This document shows, piece after piece, positions 9,141 through 17,779 of a DNA stretch of 64,000 nt. The first letter of the stretch is position 1; the number at the start of each line of letters is the position of its first letter. The stretch comes from Paracidovorax sp031843945. Lineage in GTDB: Bacteria > Pseudomonadota > Gammaproteobacteria > Burkholderiales > Burkholderiaceae_C. Below the pieces are notes generated by a model. The model did not search any database, was not told where the DNA came from, and saw nothing but the letters and a program-made list of their open reading frames with translations. The translations under genes and the position numbers were made by a program. The stretch covers positions 97,312 through 161,311 of the forward strand of contig NZ_JAVTJJ010000009.1 of NCBI RefSeq assembly GCF_031843945.1, read 5' to 3'.

Positions 9141-10745
9141 TCAGCGGCGCCGCCGCGCGATCCACGCCGCGGCAGCCACGCCCAGGCCCAGCGCCCAGAA
9201 GGGCCACAGCCCCCAGCGCGAGACCCACCAGGCGAATGGCGTGACGGCGCCGCTGCGGCCCTGCACGTCGGCCAGCAGCACGCCGCGCGTGTGTGGCGCC
9301 AGCGCATGCGTGACGCGGCCCCGGTGGTCGATGACCGCGGTGGCGCCAGTGTTGGTGGCGCGCACCATCGGGCGCTCGAACTCCAGCGTGCGCATGCGGC
9401 TGATGGACAGATGCTGGTCAATGGCGATGCTGTCGCCGAACCAGCCGATGTTGCTGAAGTTGACCATCACCGTCGGCGCCGTGGCCGCGTTGGCAAAGCG
9501 CGCGCCCAGCTCTTCGCCGAACAAATCTTCATAGCAGATGTTGGGCGCGATGCGCTCGCCCTGCCACGCGAAGGACGGCTGGCCCACAGCGCCGCGGTTG
9601 AAGTCGCCCAGCGGAATATTCATCAGCTCGGTGAACCAGCGAAAGAACGGCGGAATGAATTCGCCGAACGGCACCAGGTGGTGCTTGTCGTAGCGATACG
9701 GCCCGGTCTGGCCCGGCGCCATGCCGATGACCGAATTGGTATAGCCCAGATCCATGTTGCCCAGCGGAATGCCGACCAGCGCCGCCTGCCGGCCGCTGGC
9801 ATAGCGCGCCGTGATGCCTTCCAGATAGCCCGGCAGCAGTTGCTGCGGCAGCAGCGGAATCGCCGTTTCAGGCGCGACGACCAGGGATGCGGTGGCGGCG
9901 TTCAGCTGCTCGGCATACCAGCGCAGCGCCAGCGGCACGCCGCTGCCCGGCTGGAATTTCTCGTCCTGCGGGATGTTGCCCTGCAGCAGCGCCAGCGACA
10001 GCGTGCGGGGCGGCTCCATCGGCGTGTGGCACAGCTCCACGGCGCAGTGGCGCTGGGCAGACAGGGCCGCCCAGGCCAGCACGGCGGTGGTGGCCAGCAC
10101 CCACACGCCGCGTCGGCGCGCATCGGCCCGGCGCAGCAGCGCAATGCCCATGGCCAGCGCCGCGGCGACAAAGCCGATGCCGTAGACGCCCACGCTGCGC
10201 GCCAGCACGGCCAGCGGGCCGTCCACATGGGCGTAGCCGCCGGCACCCCAAGGAAAGCCCGTCCACCAAATGCCGCGGGCCAATTCGGCCAACAGCCAGA
10301 ATGCTGCAAAAAGGATAGCTGCCAGCGCTCTATTGACGGGCGCTAGAGCCCTGAAACACCCTGAAACCACAGCGTAGTAGCTGCCCAGGAAAGCAGCCAG
10401 ACCCACGATGGCCAGCACGGTCAGCGGCGCCGCCAGCCCGCCATAGGTGTGCATGGAAATGAACAGCCACCAGAACGTGCCCGTCAGCCACACGGTGGCA
10501 AACAGCCAGCCCAGCGCCGCCGCGCGCCGGCCCGTGGGCGCTGCCACCAACACCCGCGCCAGCAGCGCCAGCGACAGCACCTGCAACCACCACAGGGGCT
10601 GCCCGCCCCAGGGCCAGGCGATGGAAGCAGCCTGCGCCAGCCCGCCCACCGCAGCCAGCAGCCAGGGCAGCGCGCGCGACAGCAGGCCGGGCGCGCCGAT
10701 GCGTGCGGCAGCGGAAGGCGCTGCGTGCGAAGAAGGGGAGTTCAT
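9141..10745 (-). CDS. lnt: Apolipoprotein N-acyltransferase
   Basis: Third enzyme of lipoprotein maturation; it N-acylates diacylglyceryl-cysteine using phospholipid at the outer face of the inner membrane. The 534 residues have N-terminal membrane helices and a nitrilase domain. The E-K-C triad is Glu293 (VVAPETAIP), Lys354 (YRYDKHHLVPFGEF) and Cys404 (NICYEDLFGEE). The start overlaps the corC stop by one base (TGATG). Residues about 127-148 are encoded by a palindromic repeat and form part of a membrane segment. Confidence 0.95.
   Translation of the reverse strand: MNSPSSHAAPSAAARIGAPGLLSRALPWLLAAVGGLAQAASIAWPWGGQPLWWLQVLSLALLARVLVAAPTGRRAAALGWLFATVWLTGTFWWLFISMHTYGGLAAPLTVLAIVGLAAFLGSYYAVVSGCFRALAPVNRALAAILFAAFWLLAELARGIWWTGFPWGAGGYAHVDGPLAVLARSVGVYGIGFVAAALAMGIALLRRADARRRGVWVLATTAVLAWAALSAQRHCAVELCHTPMEPPRTLSLALLQGNIPQDEKFQPGSGVPLALRWYAEQLNAATASLVVAPETAIPLLPQQLLPGYLEGITARYASGRQAALVGIPLGNMDLGYTNSVIGMAPGQTGPYRYDKHHLVPFGEFIPPFFRWFTELMNIPLGDFNRGAVGQPSFAWQGERIAPNICYEDLFGEELGARFANAATAPTVMVNFSNIGWFGDSIAIDQHLSISRMRTLEFERPMVRATNTGATAVIDHRGRVTHALAPHTRGVLLADVQGRSGAVTPFAWWVSRWGLWPFWALGLGVAAAAWIARRRR
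10302..10367 (-). repeat. Palindromic repeat, copy 3, in frame inside lnt
   Basis: Read on the lnt coding strand it has GGTGTTTCAGGGCTCTAGCG, a short loop, AGAGCGCTGGCAGCTAT and a TTTTTGCAGCA tail. It aligns along its whole length with copy 1. It encodes about residues 127-148, including RALAPVNRALAAILFAAF. CTA-GCG is read in the same frame as in rbsA and dapF. Confidence 0.82.
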
Positions 10746-11671
10746 CAGCCGGCGGACGCGGCGCCGGCGCCGTCGGTGGCCGGCGACACCTTGAACCAGC
10801 GCACCGCACCGCCCTTGGTGTGCAGCACCACGAACTGCAGCCCGCCCAGCACGATCTGTTCGCCCTTGCGCGGCATGTGGCCGAACTCGTGCGCGATCAG
10901 CCCGCCGATGGTGTCGAAGTCTTCATCCGGGTCGCTGCCTTGCAGCACCACGCTGAAGGCCTCGGCCACGCGCTCGACCGGCGTGTCGCCGCTCACGCGC
11001 CAGGTCTGGTCGGCCAGGCCGAAGATGTCGCCCTCTTCTTCAGGAAGATCGAATTCGTCCTCGATCTCGCCGACGATCTGCTCGAGCACGTCCTCGATGG
11101 TGACGAGGCCTGCCACGCGGCCGAATTCGTCGATCACCACGGCCATGTGGCTGCGCGTGCTGCGGAAGTCGCGCAGCAGATCGTTCAGCCCCTTGCTTTC
11201 GGGCACGAACACCGCCGGGCGCAGCAGCGCGCGGATGTTGAGTTCGGGCGCGCGGCGCAGCTTGAGCAGGTCTTTGGCCAGCAGCACGCCAATGATGTTC
11301 TCGCGCCCGTCCTGATAGACCGGAAAGCGCGAATGCGCGGTGTCGATCACCTGGTTCATCAGCACTTCGTGGGGCGCCTCGATGTCGAGCAGGTCCATGC
11401 GCGTGGACGGCACCATCACGTCGCTGGCGGTCATCTCGGCCATGCGCAGCACGCGCTCGAGCATCACACGGGCGTCCGCGTTGATGACGTCGTTGGTTTC
11501 GGCCTCGGCCAGTGTGGCGATCAGCTCAGCGGTCGAATCCGGTCCGGGGTGGATGAATTCGACGAATCTCTGCAAAAAGGTGCGCTTGTCTTCCTTGTCG
11601 GAAGGGCGCCCCGGGTGGGGGTCTGCCACGGTCTTGGAATGCAGGACGTGCGGTCGTTGAACAAGCCGCAA
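10745..11671 (-). CDS. corC: CorC/HlyC-family CBS-domain protein
   Basis: Cytosolic CBS-pair plus CorC_HlyC domain protein, linked in enterobacteria to CorA-dependent Mg/Co efflux. The CBS pair includes DVMVPSTRMDLL and FPVYQDGRENIIGVLLAKDL; the C-terminal domain has GLIAHEFGHMPRKGE. The frame opens at 11671, but a GTG at 11629 (VADPHPGRPSDKEDKRTF) matches typical CorC starts better. It is coupled to lnt by TGATG, a conserved pair. The precise ion role is inferred from family only. Confidence 0.9.
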   Translation of the reverse strand: MRLVQRPHVLHSKTVADPHPGRPSDKEDKRTFLQRFVEFIHPGPDSTAELIATLAEAETNDVINADARVMLERVLRMAEMTASDVMVPSTRMDLLDIEAPHEVLMNQVIDTAHSRFPVYQDGRENIIGVLLAKDLLKLRRAPELNIRALLRPAVFVPESKGLNDLLRDFRSTRSHMAVVIDEFGRVAGLVTIEDVLEQIVGEIEDEFDLPEEEGDIFGLADQTWRVSGDTPVERVAEAFSVVLQGSDPDEDFDTIGGLIAHEFGHMPRKGEQIVLGGLQFVVLHTKGGAVRWFKVSPATDGAGAASAG

Positions 11672-11695
11672 GGATAGCGGATCGACCCGCGGGGA

Positions 11696-12454
11696 CTATT
11701 GGGCCGACTGGTGGCGCCCGCTGCGCACGCCCTGGCGCACTTCCTGCACACCCGAGAGAAACGCCCAGAACTGCCGCGCCTGCTTCTTCATCTGGTAGTT
11801 CGCTTCGCCGTAGTGCAGCGTCATGAGTTCGGCCACGCGCGTGCCCCGCCCGGGCGGGCTCAGCTGCAAATAGGCTTCGGATTCAGAGCCGTCGCGCCGC
11901 ACGATGGCGCCGGCATTGCGGGCAATCTTCAGCATGGCCGTGTTTTCCGACAGCGCATGGATGAACACCATGGTGACGCCGGCCGTGCGCGCATGCATCA
12001 CTGCCCGCTCGAACAGCCGCGCACCAAAGCGCCTGCCGCGTGCACGGCGAAGCACCGATACGCCGAACTCGGCACAGCCGGGGTGGCTCGCCTGCGCGGC
12101 GAAGGCCAGGTGGGCGGTGGCGATCAGGTCGAGCCGTCGATTGAAGATGCCGAAGATCTCGTCGCGCGCAAAGTCGAGCTGGTCGACATAGCGGCGCACC
12201 TGCTCGTCGCTGGCGGAGTAGCCAAAGCGCAGGTAGCGGTCGGAAGGTTCGAGCAGCAGCAGGTGCTGGGCGATGCGTTCGCGGTGCTGGGGTCCGAGTG
12301 AGCGAATGGGTATCGCCACGCCGAAGGAGGCGAAAGCAGCCGCAGGAGGTGAGGGCACCACAGACGTGGCCGCGCCTCGGTGCGCGGTGCGTGCACGCAT
12401 CAGATTGCGGCACGCGTTCCAGGAAGTCTGGATCCAGTCTTTGGATGGGAACAT
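11696..12454 (-). CDS. GNAT-family N-acetyltransferase
   Basis: A 252-residue GNAT fold. Recognisable parts are the acyl-CoA region (CAEFGVSVLRRARGRRFGARLFERAV) and FIHALSENTAMLKIARNAGA, the alpha4/beta5 region that often ends GNAT domains. I chose MFPSKDWIQTSW at 12454, though the frame is open to 12526. The substrate is not predictable. It lies upstream of corC on the same strand with a 24-bp gap and may be co-transcribed. Confidence 0.8.
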   Translation of the reverse strand: MFPSKDWIQTSWNACRNLMRARTAHRGAATSVVPSPPAAAFASFGVAIPIRSLGPQHRERIAQHLLLLEPSDRYLRFGYSASDEQVRRYVDQLDFARDEIFGIFNRRLDLIATAHLAFAAQASHPGCAEFGVSVLRRARGRRFGARLFERAVMHARTAGVTMVFIHALSENTAMLKIARNAGAIVRRDGSESEAYLQLSPPGRGTRVAELMTLHYGEANYQMKKQARQFWAFLSGVQEVRQGVRSGRHQSAQ

Positions 12455-12540
12455 GATGGGCGCGATTCTAGGGTTTTCCCTGATGTCGTGCCCATCGCAG
12501 TGTCGTTTGTCGGCACTTGCCTGCAAATTTCAGATTTCAA

Positions 12541-12599
12541 GCCAAATCGGCCTCTAGCGCTTAACCATCAAGCGCATATAGCTATTAATAACGTAGCAA
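12541..12599 (+). repeat. Palindromic repeat, copy 4
   Basis: Begins GCCAAATCGGCCTCTAGCG, then CTTAACCATCAAGCGC and an AT-rich arm. The leading GCCAAATCGGCCTCTAGCG is identical to the copy inside rbsA. It lies between the GNAT gene and the Lrp gene. Confidence 0.87.
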
Positions 12600-12648
12600 A
12601 AGAGCCTGCAGCGATGTCGCCTGCGCGTCAACGCACGGCCGGCGTGGG

Positions 12649-13131
12649 CTACACCGGCACCGCCGTGGTCGCCTTCACCCGGTCCAGTACGAAGCTGGTC
12701 TTGCAGTCCTGCACGCTGGGGTGCTTGAGCAGCGTGTCCATGATGAAGCGGCTGTAGTGCGCCATGTCGGCCACCACCACGCGCAGCAGGTAGTCCATCT
12801 CGCCGGTCAGCGCGGCGCATTCCACCACTTCGGGCCAGGTCTGCACGCTGGCGCGGAACAGATCCATCGGGTTGCGCTTGTGGCTTTCGGTGTGCTTTTC
12901 GAGCCGCACGTTCAGGTAGGCGGTCAGGCCCAGGCCCACCGCCTCGGGCTGCACCAGGGCGACGTAGCGGTCGATCACGCCCGCGTCTTCCAAGCGCTTG
13001 GCGCGGCGCAGCACGGCGCTGGGCGACAGGCCGACCTGCTCGCCGATCACATCGTAGGTTTCGCGGCCGTTCAGCTGAAGGCAGCGCAGGATGGCCCGGT
13101 CAAGCCGGTCCAATGCGTGAAGAGCGCTCAT
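12649..13131 (-). CDS. Lrp/AsnC-family transcriptional regulator
   Basis: A 160-residue feast/famine regulator: N-terminal HTH (LDRLDRAILRCLQLNGRETYD, then IGEQVGLSPSAVLRRAKRLE) and a C-terminal RAM ligand-binding domain (VVECAALTGEMDYLLRVVV). I chose MSALHALDRLD at 13131; upstream frame sequence is not Lrp-like. It is divergent from the lipase gene, and the Phe/Tyr catabolic genes hpd and phhA lie 2-5 kb away. Control of aromatic amino acid use is plausible but inferred. Confidence 0.9.
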   Translation of the reverse strand: MSALHALDRLDRAILRCLQLNGRETYDVIGEQVGLSPSAVLRRAKRLEDAGVIDRYVALVQPEAVGLGLTAYLNVRLEKHTESHKRNPMDLFRASVQTWPEVVECAALTGEMDYLLRVVVADMAHYSRFIMDTLLKHPSVQDCKTSFVLDRVKATTAVPV

Positions 13132-13242
13132 GGCACAGGATTCTACGAACTGCGCTGGCCTTCGCGGGGCCTGGCCGACCGGCCTGCGGGTTTGTCCCGG
13201 TGAATGCCCAGGAAGTGGGGCAAATAATGGGACGCACAAAAT

Positions 13243-13256
13243 AGAACGGTCGTTCT
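13243..13256. promoter_or_regulatory. Candidate operator upstream of lipase gene
   Basis: AGAACGGTCGTTCT is a near-perfect inverted repeat (AGAACG/CGTTCT around GT), 40 bp before the lipase start in the 164-bp divergent region. The shape suits a dimeric repressor; the regulator is unknown. Confidence 0.45.
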
Positions 13257-13295
13257 TTTTCTGGCTTCACAACGATACCAACGGAGACAGACACC

Positions 13296-14255
13296 ATGCA
13301 CACAATCCTCCGCCACGTTCAGCGGGCAAGGGCGCTGGCGACCGGCACCTTGCTGGTCTTCGCCCTGGCCTTCACCTTCACCACCTCCACGGCCCACGCG
13401 CAAGCCAGCGGCACCACGCAGACGCGCTATCCCATCGTGCTGGTGCACGGCCTCTTCGGCTTCAAGTCGCTGCTGGGGGTGGACATGTTCTACGGCATTC
13501 CGCAGGCGCTGCAGCGCGACGGCGCGCAGGTGTTCGTCGCCGAAGTGTCGGGAGCCAACAGCTCGGAAGTGCGGGGAGAGCAGCTGCTGGCGCAGGTCAA
13601 GGACATCCTCGCGATCACCGGTGCGGCCAAGGTGAACCTGATCGGCCATTCGCACGGCGGACCTACCGTGCGCTACGTCTCGGGCGTGGCGCCCCAACTG
13701 GTGGCGTCCGTCACCACGGTCGGGGGCGTGAACCGGGGCTCCCGCGTGGCCGATGCGGTGCGCGGCGTGCTGCCGGCCGGCTCGGTGCAGGAATCGGTCG
13801 CCAACCAGGCCGTCAAGGCCGTGGCGCAATTGCTGGCGCTGCTGGCAGGCTCTCCCGACTACCCGCAGGTGCCGAAGGCGGCCCTCGAATCGCTGACCAC
13901 CTCCGGCGCTGCTGCGTTCAATCGCCGCTTTCCCCAAGGCCTGCCCGACGGTTGCGGCGACGGTGCCTCGGTGGTGAACGGCGTGCGCTACTACTCCTGG
14001 ACCGGCACGCGCCCGGTCACGAACGTGCTGGACCCAAGCGACGCGTTCCTGGCGCTGCTGGCCCCCGTGCACGGCGAGGCCAATGACGGACTGGTGTCGG
14101 CCTGCTCTTCGCGCCTGGGCAAGCACCTGGGCGATTATCGGCAGAACCATCTGGACGAGATCAATCAGTTCGTCGGCCTGCGCGATTTGTTCTCCGTCGA
14201 TCCGGTGACGCTGTACCGCCAGCATGCCCAGCGCCTGAAGGCGCAAGGGCTTTGA
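13296..14255 (+). CDS. lipA: Secreted triacylglycerol lipase (family I)
   Basis: Hydrolyses triglycerides outside the cell. The 319 residues include a signal peptide ending near AHA35. YPIVLVHGLFGF is the oxyanion-hole block, and the nucleophile is Ser119 in GHSHGG. The acid Asp is in GEANDGLVS and the His in RQNHLDEINQ. Two cysteines (PDGCGDG and VSACSS) probably form the disulphide known in Pseudomonas/Burkholderia lipases. The foldase gene follows after 4 bp, so the lipase is probably folded in the periplasm and exported by type II secretion. Confidence 0.93.
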   Translation: MHTILRHVQRARALATGTLLVFALAFTFTTSTAHAQASGTTQTRYPIVLVHGLFGFKSLLGVDMFYGIPQALQRDGAQVFVAEVSGANSSEVRGEQLLAQVKDILAITGAAKVNLIGHSHGGPTVRYVSGVAPQLVASVTTVGGVNRGSRVADAVRGVLPAGSVQESVANQAVKAVAQLLALLAGSPDYPQVPKAALESLTTSGAAAFNRRFPQGLPDGCGDGASVVNGVRYYSWTGTRPVTNVLDPSDAFLALLAPVHGEANDGLVSACSSRLGKHLGDYRQNHLDEINQFVGLRDLFSVDPVTLYRQHAQRLKAQGL

Positions 14256-14259
14256 CGCC

Positions 14260-15264
14260 ATGGCGCGCCTGGGCCAGCGGTTTCCCCCGGCGTCGGTGAC
14301 CGGATGGGCCGCGGCGCTGGCGGCTGTGGTGGCGCTTGGCGTGGCTGGCTGGCTTGCCACCCGTGCGCAGCCGCCGGATAGCGCGGCAGCGCAAGCCCCG
14401 CCCGGCGCCGCAGCGCCCTGGAACACCGCCCCCGCGCGGCACGCGGTGGCAGGTTCTGCCGACCCGTTCATGTCACCGCGTGCGCCGGGCCCGCCGCCCG
14501 GCCCGCTGGCCGACCCACTGCTCGGTCCCGGGTTGCGCGATGCGATCGAGGCGCTGCTGAACGCCGCGCTGGAAGGCATCGACACGCAGGACACCGCCGC
14601 GCTCAAGCGCCGCATGGAGGCGCTGGTGGGCCAGCACTTCGCCGCCGACGTGCGCGACCGCGCCCTGGCGATCGCGCTGCGCTACGTGGACTACCGCACC
14701 GCGCTGGGCCGCGTGCCGCCACCGGCCGATCTGTTTGACCCGCACGCCGTGCGCGATGCGATGCAGGCGCGCGGGCGGCTGCGCCAACAGTTGTTTGATG
14801 GCCCCGAATACGAGGCGCTGTTTGCCGCCGATGCAGCACTCGACCGCCACACGCTGGCGCGTCTGGAGATCGCGGCAGACCCCGCCCTGACACCGGCGCA
14901 ACGCACCCAGGCGCTGAGCGCTGCGGAAGCCACCTTGCCCGCACCCATGCGCGCCGCGCGCCAAGCCTCCGTTGCGCACCTGGCAGCAGCCGAACAGACG
15001 GCCGCCCTGGATGCCCGCCAGGCCGACGCCGCCACGCGCCTGGCCGAGCGCAGCGCCCGCTATGGCGATGCGGCGGCCCAGGCGCTGGCCCGGCGCGACA
15101 GCGAGGAAAGGCAGTGGCAAGACCGGCTGAACCAATATCAACAAGCACGCGCGGGCGATGGGGAAGGCGCCGCACTGCAACGCTTGCGCGAGCAACTCTT
15201 TTCGCCCGAGGAACAACTGCGCGTGGAGGCCGCACTGGCGCTGCGCGACGCCAATAGCCAATAG
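14260..15264 (+). CDS. Lipase-specific foldase (Lif)
   Basis: Membrane-anchored periplasmic chaperone that folds the preceding lipase. The 334 residues have one N-terminal transmembrane segment (about 12-30: VTGWAAALAAVVALGVAGWL), a proline/alanine linker, then an alpha-helical region rich in Arg, Ala and Gln, as in Lif proteins. LRYVDYRTAL and the C-terminal LREQLFSPEEQLRVEAAL are family-like. The usual RxxFDY(F/C)LSAxGE block is poorly conserved: the expected position reads GLRDAIEALLNAALEGID. Identification rests on context and overall pattern. Confidence 0.82.
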   Translation: MARLGQRFPPASVTGWAAALAAVVALGVAGWLATRAQPPDSAAAQAPPGAAAPWNTAPARHAVAGSADPFMSPRAPGPPPGPLADPLLGPGLRDAIEALLNAALEGIDTQDTAALKRRMEALVGQHFAADVRDRALAIALRYVDYRTALGRVPPPADLFDPHAVRDAMQARGRLRQQLFDGPEYEALFAADAALDRHTLARLEIAADPALTPAQRTQALSAAEATLPAPMRAARQASVAHLAAAEQTAALDARQADAATRLAERSARYGDAAAQALARRDSEERQWQDRLNQYQQARAGDGEGAALQRLREQLFSPEEQLRVEAALALRDANSQ

Positions 15265-15278
15265 CCAATAGCCAACAG
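15251..15278 (+). repeat. 7-bp tandem repeat across the foldase stop codon
   Basis: Three exact copies of CCAATAG followed by a degenerate CCAACAG. The foldase stop (TAG, 15262-15264) lies in the second copy, so copy-number change would alter only the last residues. Confidence 0.8.
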
Positions 15279-15422
15279 TGCTTCGGGTTTACCCTGCATG
15301 CATCGCTCGTTCAGCGCTCAAGCGGTGCGCACTATCCAACTGGCTTGCAGTTTTCCTGCGTAGCCAGCGCATGCAGACGCGATTTACGCCAGAAACATGA
15401 GCCGGGCTGCGCCTACAGTGCA

Positions 15423-15436
15423 TTGATACCGATCAA
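15423..15436. promoter_or_regulatory. Candidate operator upstream of hpd
   Basis: TTGAT-ACCG-ATCAA inverted repeat, 24 bp before the hpd start. It could bind a dimeric regulator such as the Lrp or a LysR protein nearby; assignment is a guess. Confidence 0.35.
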
Positions 15437-15459
15437 CGCACCGCACGGAGACCCGCCCC

Positions 15460-16587
15460 ATGAACACCCCCCTGCCCCAGACTGCCGCCCAGGACACTGC
15501 CGCCTGGGAGAACCCCATGGGCACCGACGGTTTCGAGTTCATCGAGTTCGCCGCACCCGACCCGCAGGCCATGGGCCTGGTGTTCGAAGGCATGGGCTTC
15601 AAGCCCGTGGCCCGCCACCGCCACAAGAACGTGACGCTGTACCGCCAAGGGCAGATCAACTTCATCATCAATGGCGAGCCCGACAGCTTCGCGCAGCGCT
15701 TTGCCCGCCTGCACGGCCCCAGCGTCTGCGCCATCGCCTTTCGCGTGCACGACGCCAAGGCCGCCTACGAACGCGCGCTGAACCTGGGCGCCTGGGGCTT
15801 CGCGGGTTCGGCCGGCCCGGGAGAGCTGAACATTCCCGCCATCAAGGGCATTGGCGACAGCGTGATCTACCTGGTGGACCGGTGGCGCGGCAAGGGCGGC
15901 GCAGCGCCCGGCGACATCGGCAACATCGGCTTCTTCGACGTGGACTTCGAGCCGCTGCCCGGCGTGTCGGCCGAAGAGGCGCTGAACCCCAAGGGCCACG
16001 GCCTGACGTACATCGACCACCTGACGCACAACGTGCACCGGGGCCGCATGATCGAATGGGCCAACTTTTACGAGCGGTTTTTCAACTTCCGCGAGATCCG
16101 CTACTTCGACATCGAAGGCCAGGTGACGGGCGTCAAGAGCAAGGCCATGACCAGCCCCTGCGGAAAGATCCGCATCCCGATCAATGAAGAGGGCAAGGAA
16201 AAGGCCGGCCAGATCCAGGAATACCTGGACATGTACAACGGCGAGGGCATCCAGCACATCGCCATGGGCTCGGACGATCTGTACGCCACCGTCGATGCGC
16301 TGCGCGGCGCCGGCGTGCGGCTGCTGGACACCATCGACACGTATTACGAGCTGGTGGACAAGCGCATTCCCGGCCACGGTGAAAGCATTGAGGAGCTGCA
16401 GCGCCGCAAGATCCTGATCGACGGCAAGCAGGACGCCATCTTGCTGCAGATCTTCAGCGAGAACCAGCTGGGCCCGATCTTCTTCGAGTTCATCCAGCGC
16501 AAGGGCGACGATGGCTTCGGCAACGGCAACTTCAAGGCACTGTTCGAGAGCATCGAGCTCGACCAGATGCGCCGCGGCGTGCTGTAA
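15460..16587 (+). CDS. hpd: 4-hydroxyphenylpyruvate dioxygenase
   Basis: Converts 4-hydroxyphenylpyruvate to homogentisate in tyrosine catabolism (cytoplasm, Fe(II)). The 375 residues show two vicinal-oxygen-chelate halves. Iron ligands are expected in YIDHLTHNVHRGRM, GEGIQHIAMGSDD (His) and IFFEFIQRKGDDGFG (Glu). The C-terminal GNGNFKALFESIE is typical. The ATG is preceded by a GGAGA-type site. It heads a set with a Bug receptor and phhA on the same strand. Confidence 0.96.
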   Translation: MNTPLPQTAAQDTAAWENPMGTDGFEFIEFAAPDPQAMGLVFEGMGFKPVARHRHKNVTLYRQGQINFIINGEPDSFAQRFARLHGPSVCAIAFRVHDAKAAYERALNLGAWGFAGSAGPGELNIPAIKGIGDSVIYLVDRWRGKGGAAPGDIGNIGFFDVDFEPLPGVSAEEALNPKGHGLTYIDHLTHNVHRGRMIEWANFYERFFNFREIRYFDIEGQVTGVKSKAMTSPCGKIRIPINEEGKEKAGQIQEYLDMYNGEGIQHIAMGSDDLYATVDALRGAGVRLLDTIDTYYELVDKRIPGHGESIEELQRRKILIDGKQDAILLQIFSENQLGPIFFEFIQRKGDDGFGNGNFKALFESIELDQMRRGVL

Positions 16588-16707
16588 GGCCAGCGCCGCC
16601 TTCGCCGCACAGGTCACGTTTCCATCACTCGGGACGCACGCCTGTGCTGCACTGCAACATGGCTCCCTATACTCCGCGCTTCGCCCAAATCGAAGACAAG
16701 GAGACCC

Positions 16708-17709
16708 ATGCTGCGCCGCTCTCATTTCCTGGCCCTTTTTCCGGGCCTCTTCCCGGTTGTGTTCACTGCCTTGCTGGCAAGTGCCGCAGGCATGGCCCAG
16801 GCGCAGAACGCAGCCGCGCCGCTGAGCATCGTGGTGCCCTACCCGGCAGGCGGGCCGCTGGACAAGGCGGCGCACATCCTGGCCACGGCAGCGGCAACGC
16901 AGTTGGGCGCCGTCACGGTGCAGAACAAGCCAGGAGCGGGCGGCAACACCGGGGCGGATCTGGTCGCCAAGGCGCCTGCGGGCGGCAACCTGCTGGTGAT
17001 GGGCGCGGTCGCCACGCACGCGGTGAACCCCTGGTTGACCAAGCCCTTCCCCTACGACCCGATCGCGGACTTCACGCCCATCGTGCTGGTGGCCCGCACG
17101 CCCAACGTGCTGGTGATGGAAGCGGGCAACGCCAAGCGCCTGCAGATCCAGACCAGCAGCGACCTGGTGAAGTACCTCAAGGCGCACCCCGACACGCTGA
17201 AATACGGCTCGGGCGGCAACGGCAGCATCGGCCATATCGCGGGCGAGATGTTCAAGTCGCTCACCAACACCCGCATGGCCCACACGCCGTTCCAGGGCGC
17301 GGGCCCGGCGCTCAAGGCGCTGCAGGAAGGCAGCGTGGCGCTGGCCTTCGACAACCTGGCCTCGTCGCTGCCGTTGATCCGGTCGGGCAAGCTGGTGGCG
17401 CTGGGCGTTACCTCGCTGGGCAGCGACGAAGCCTTGCCCAAGGTGCCCAGCATCAACAGCGAAGTGCCGGGCTTCAACGTGTCGACCTGGTTCGGGCTGT
17501 TCGCCCCCGCATCGCTGCCGCCGGCTGCGGCGCAGAAATACGCCACCGCCTTCACCGCAGCCATGCAGTCGCCCGCGGGCCGCGAGCAGTTCCGCGCGAT
17601 GGGCCTCGCGCCCGAAGAGCTGACGCTGGGCGCCTTCGGCACCTTCGTGCGCTCGGAACACAGCAAATACGGCTTCCTGATCAAGGCAGCCAAGATCAAG
17701 ACCGACTAG
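16708..17709 (+). CDS. Bug-type tripartite tricarboxylate transporter receptor
   Basis: Periplasmic solute-binding protein of the BugT/TctC family (333 aa). A signal peptide (about 1-32, ending AQAQN) is followed by IVVPYPAGGPLDKAAH, the Bug ligand-loop signature, and later AHTPFQGAGPALKALQ. No TctA/TctB membrane genes are nearby, as is usual for orphan Bug proteins. Its position between hpd and phhA suggests binding of an aromatic amino acid derivative or keto acid; this is inference. Confidence 0.9.
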   Translation: MLRRSHFLALFPGLFPVVFTALLASAAGMAQAQNAAAPLSIVVPYPAGGPLDKAAHILATAAATQLGAVTVQNKPGAGGNTGADLVAKAPAGGNLLVMGAVATHAVNPWLTKPFPYDPIADFTPIVLVARTPNVLVMEAGNAKRLQIQTSSDLVKYLKAHPDTLKYGSGGNGSIGHIAGEMFKSLTNTRMAHTPFQGAGPALKALQEGSVALAFDNLASSLPLIRSGKLVALGVTSLGSDEALPKVPSINSEVPGFNVSTWFGLFAPASLPPAAAQKYATAFTAAMQSPAGREQFRAMGLAPEELTLGAFGTFVRSEHSKYGFLIKAAKIKTD

Positions 17710-17779
17710 CCGCAGCACGCCCGGGCGTCCGCGGTGCCAAGTCGGCCCATTCGACCGACAACCACCTAGGAGACAAGCC

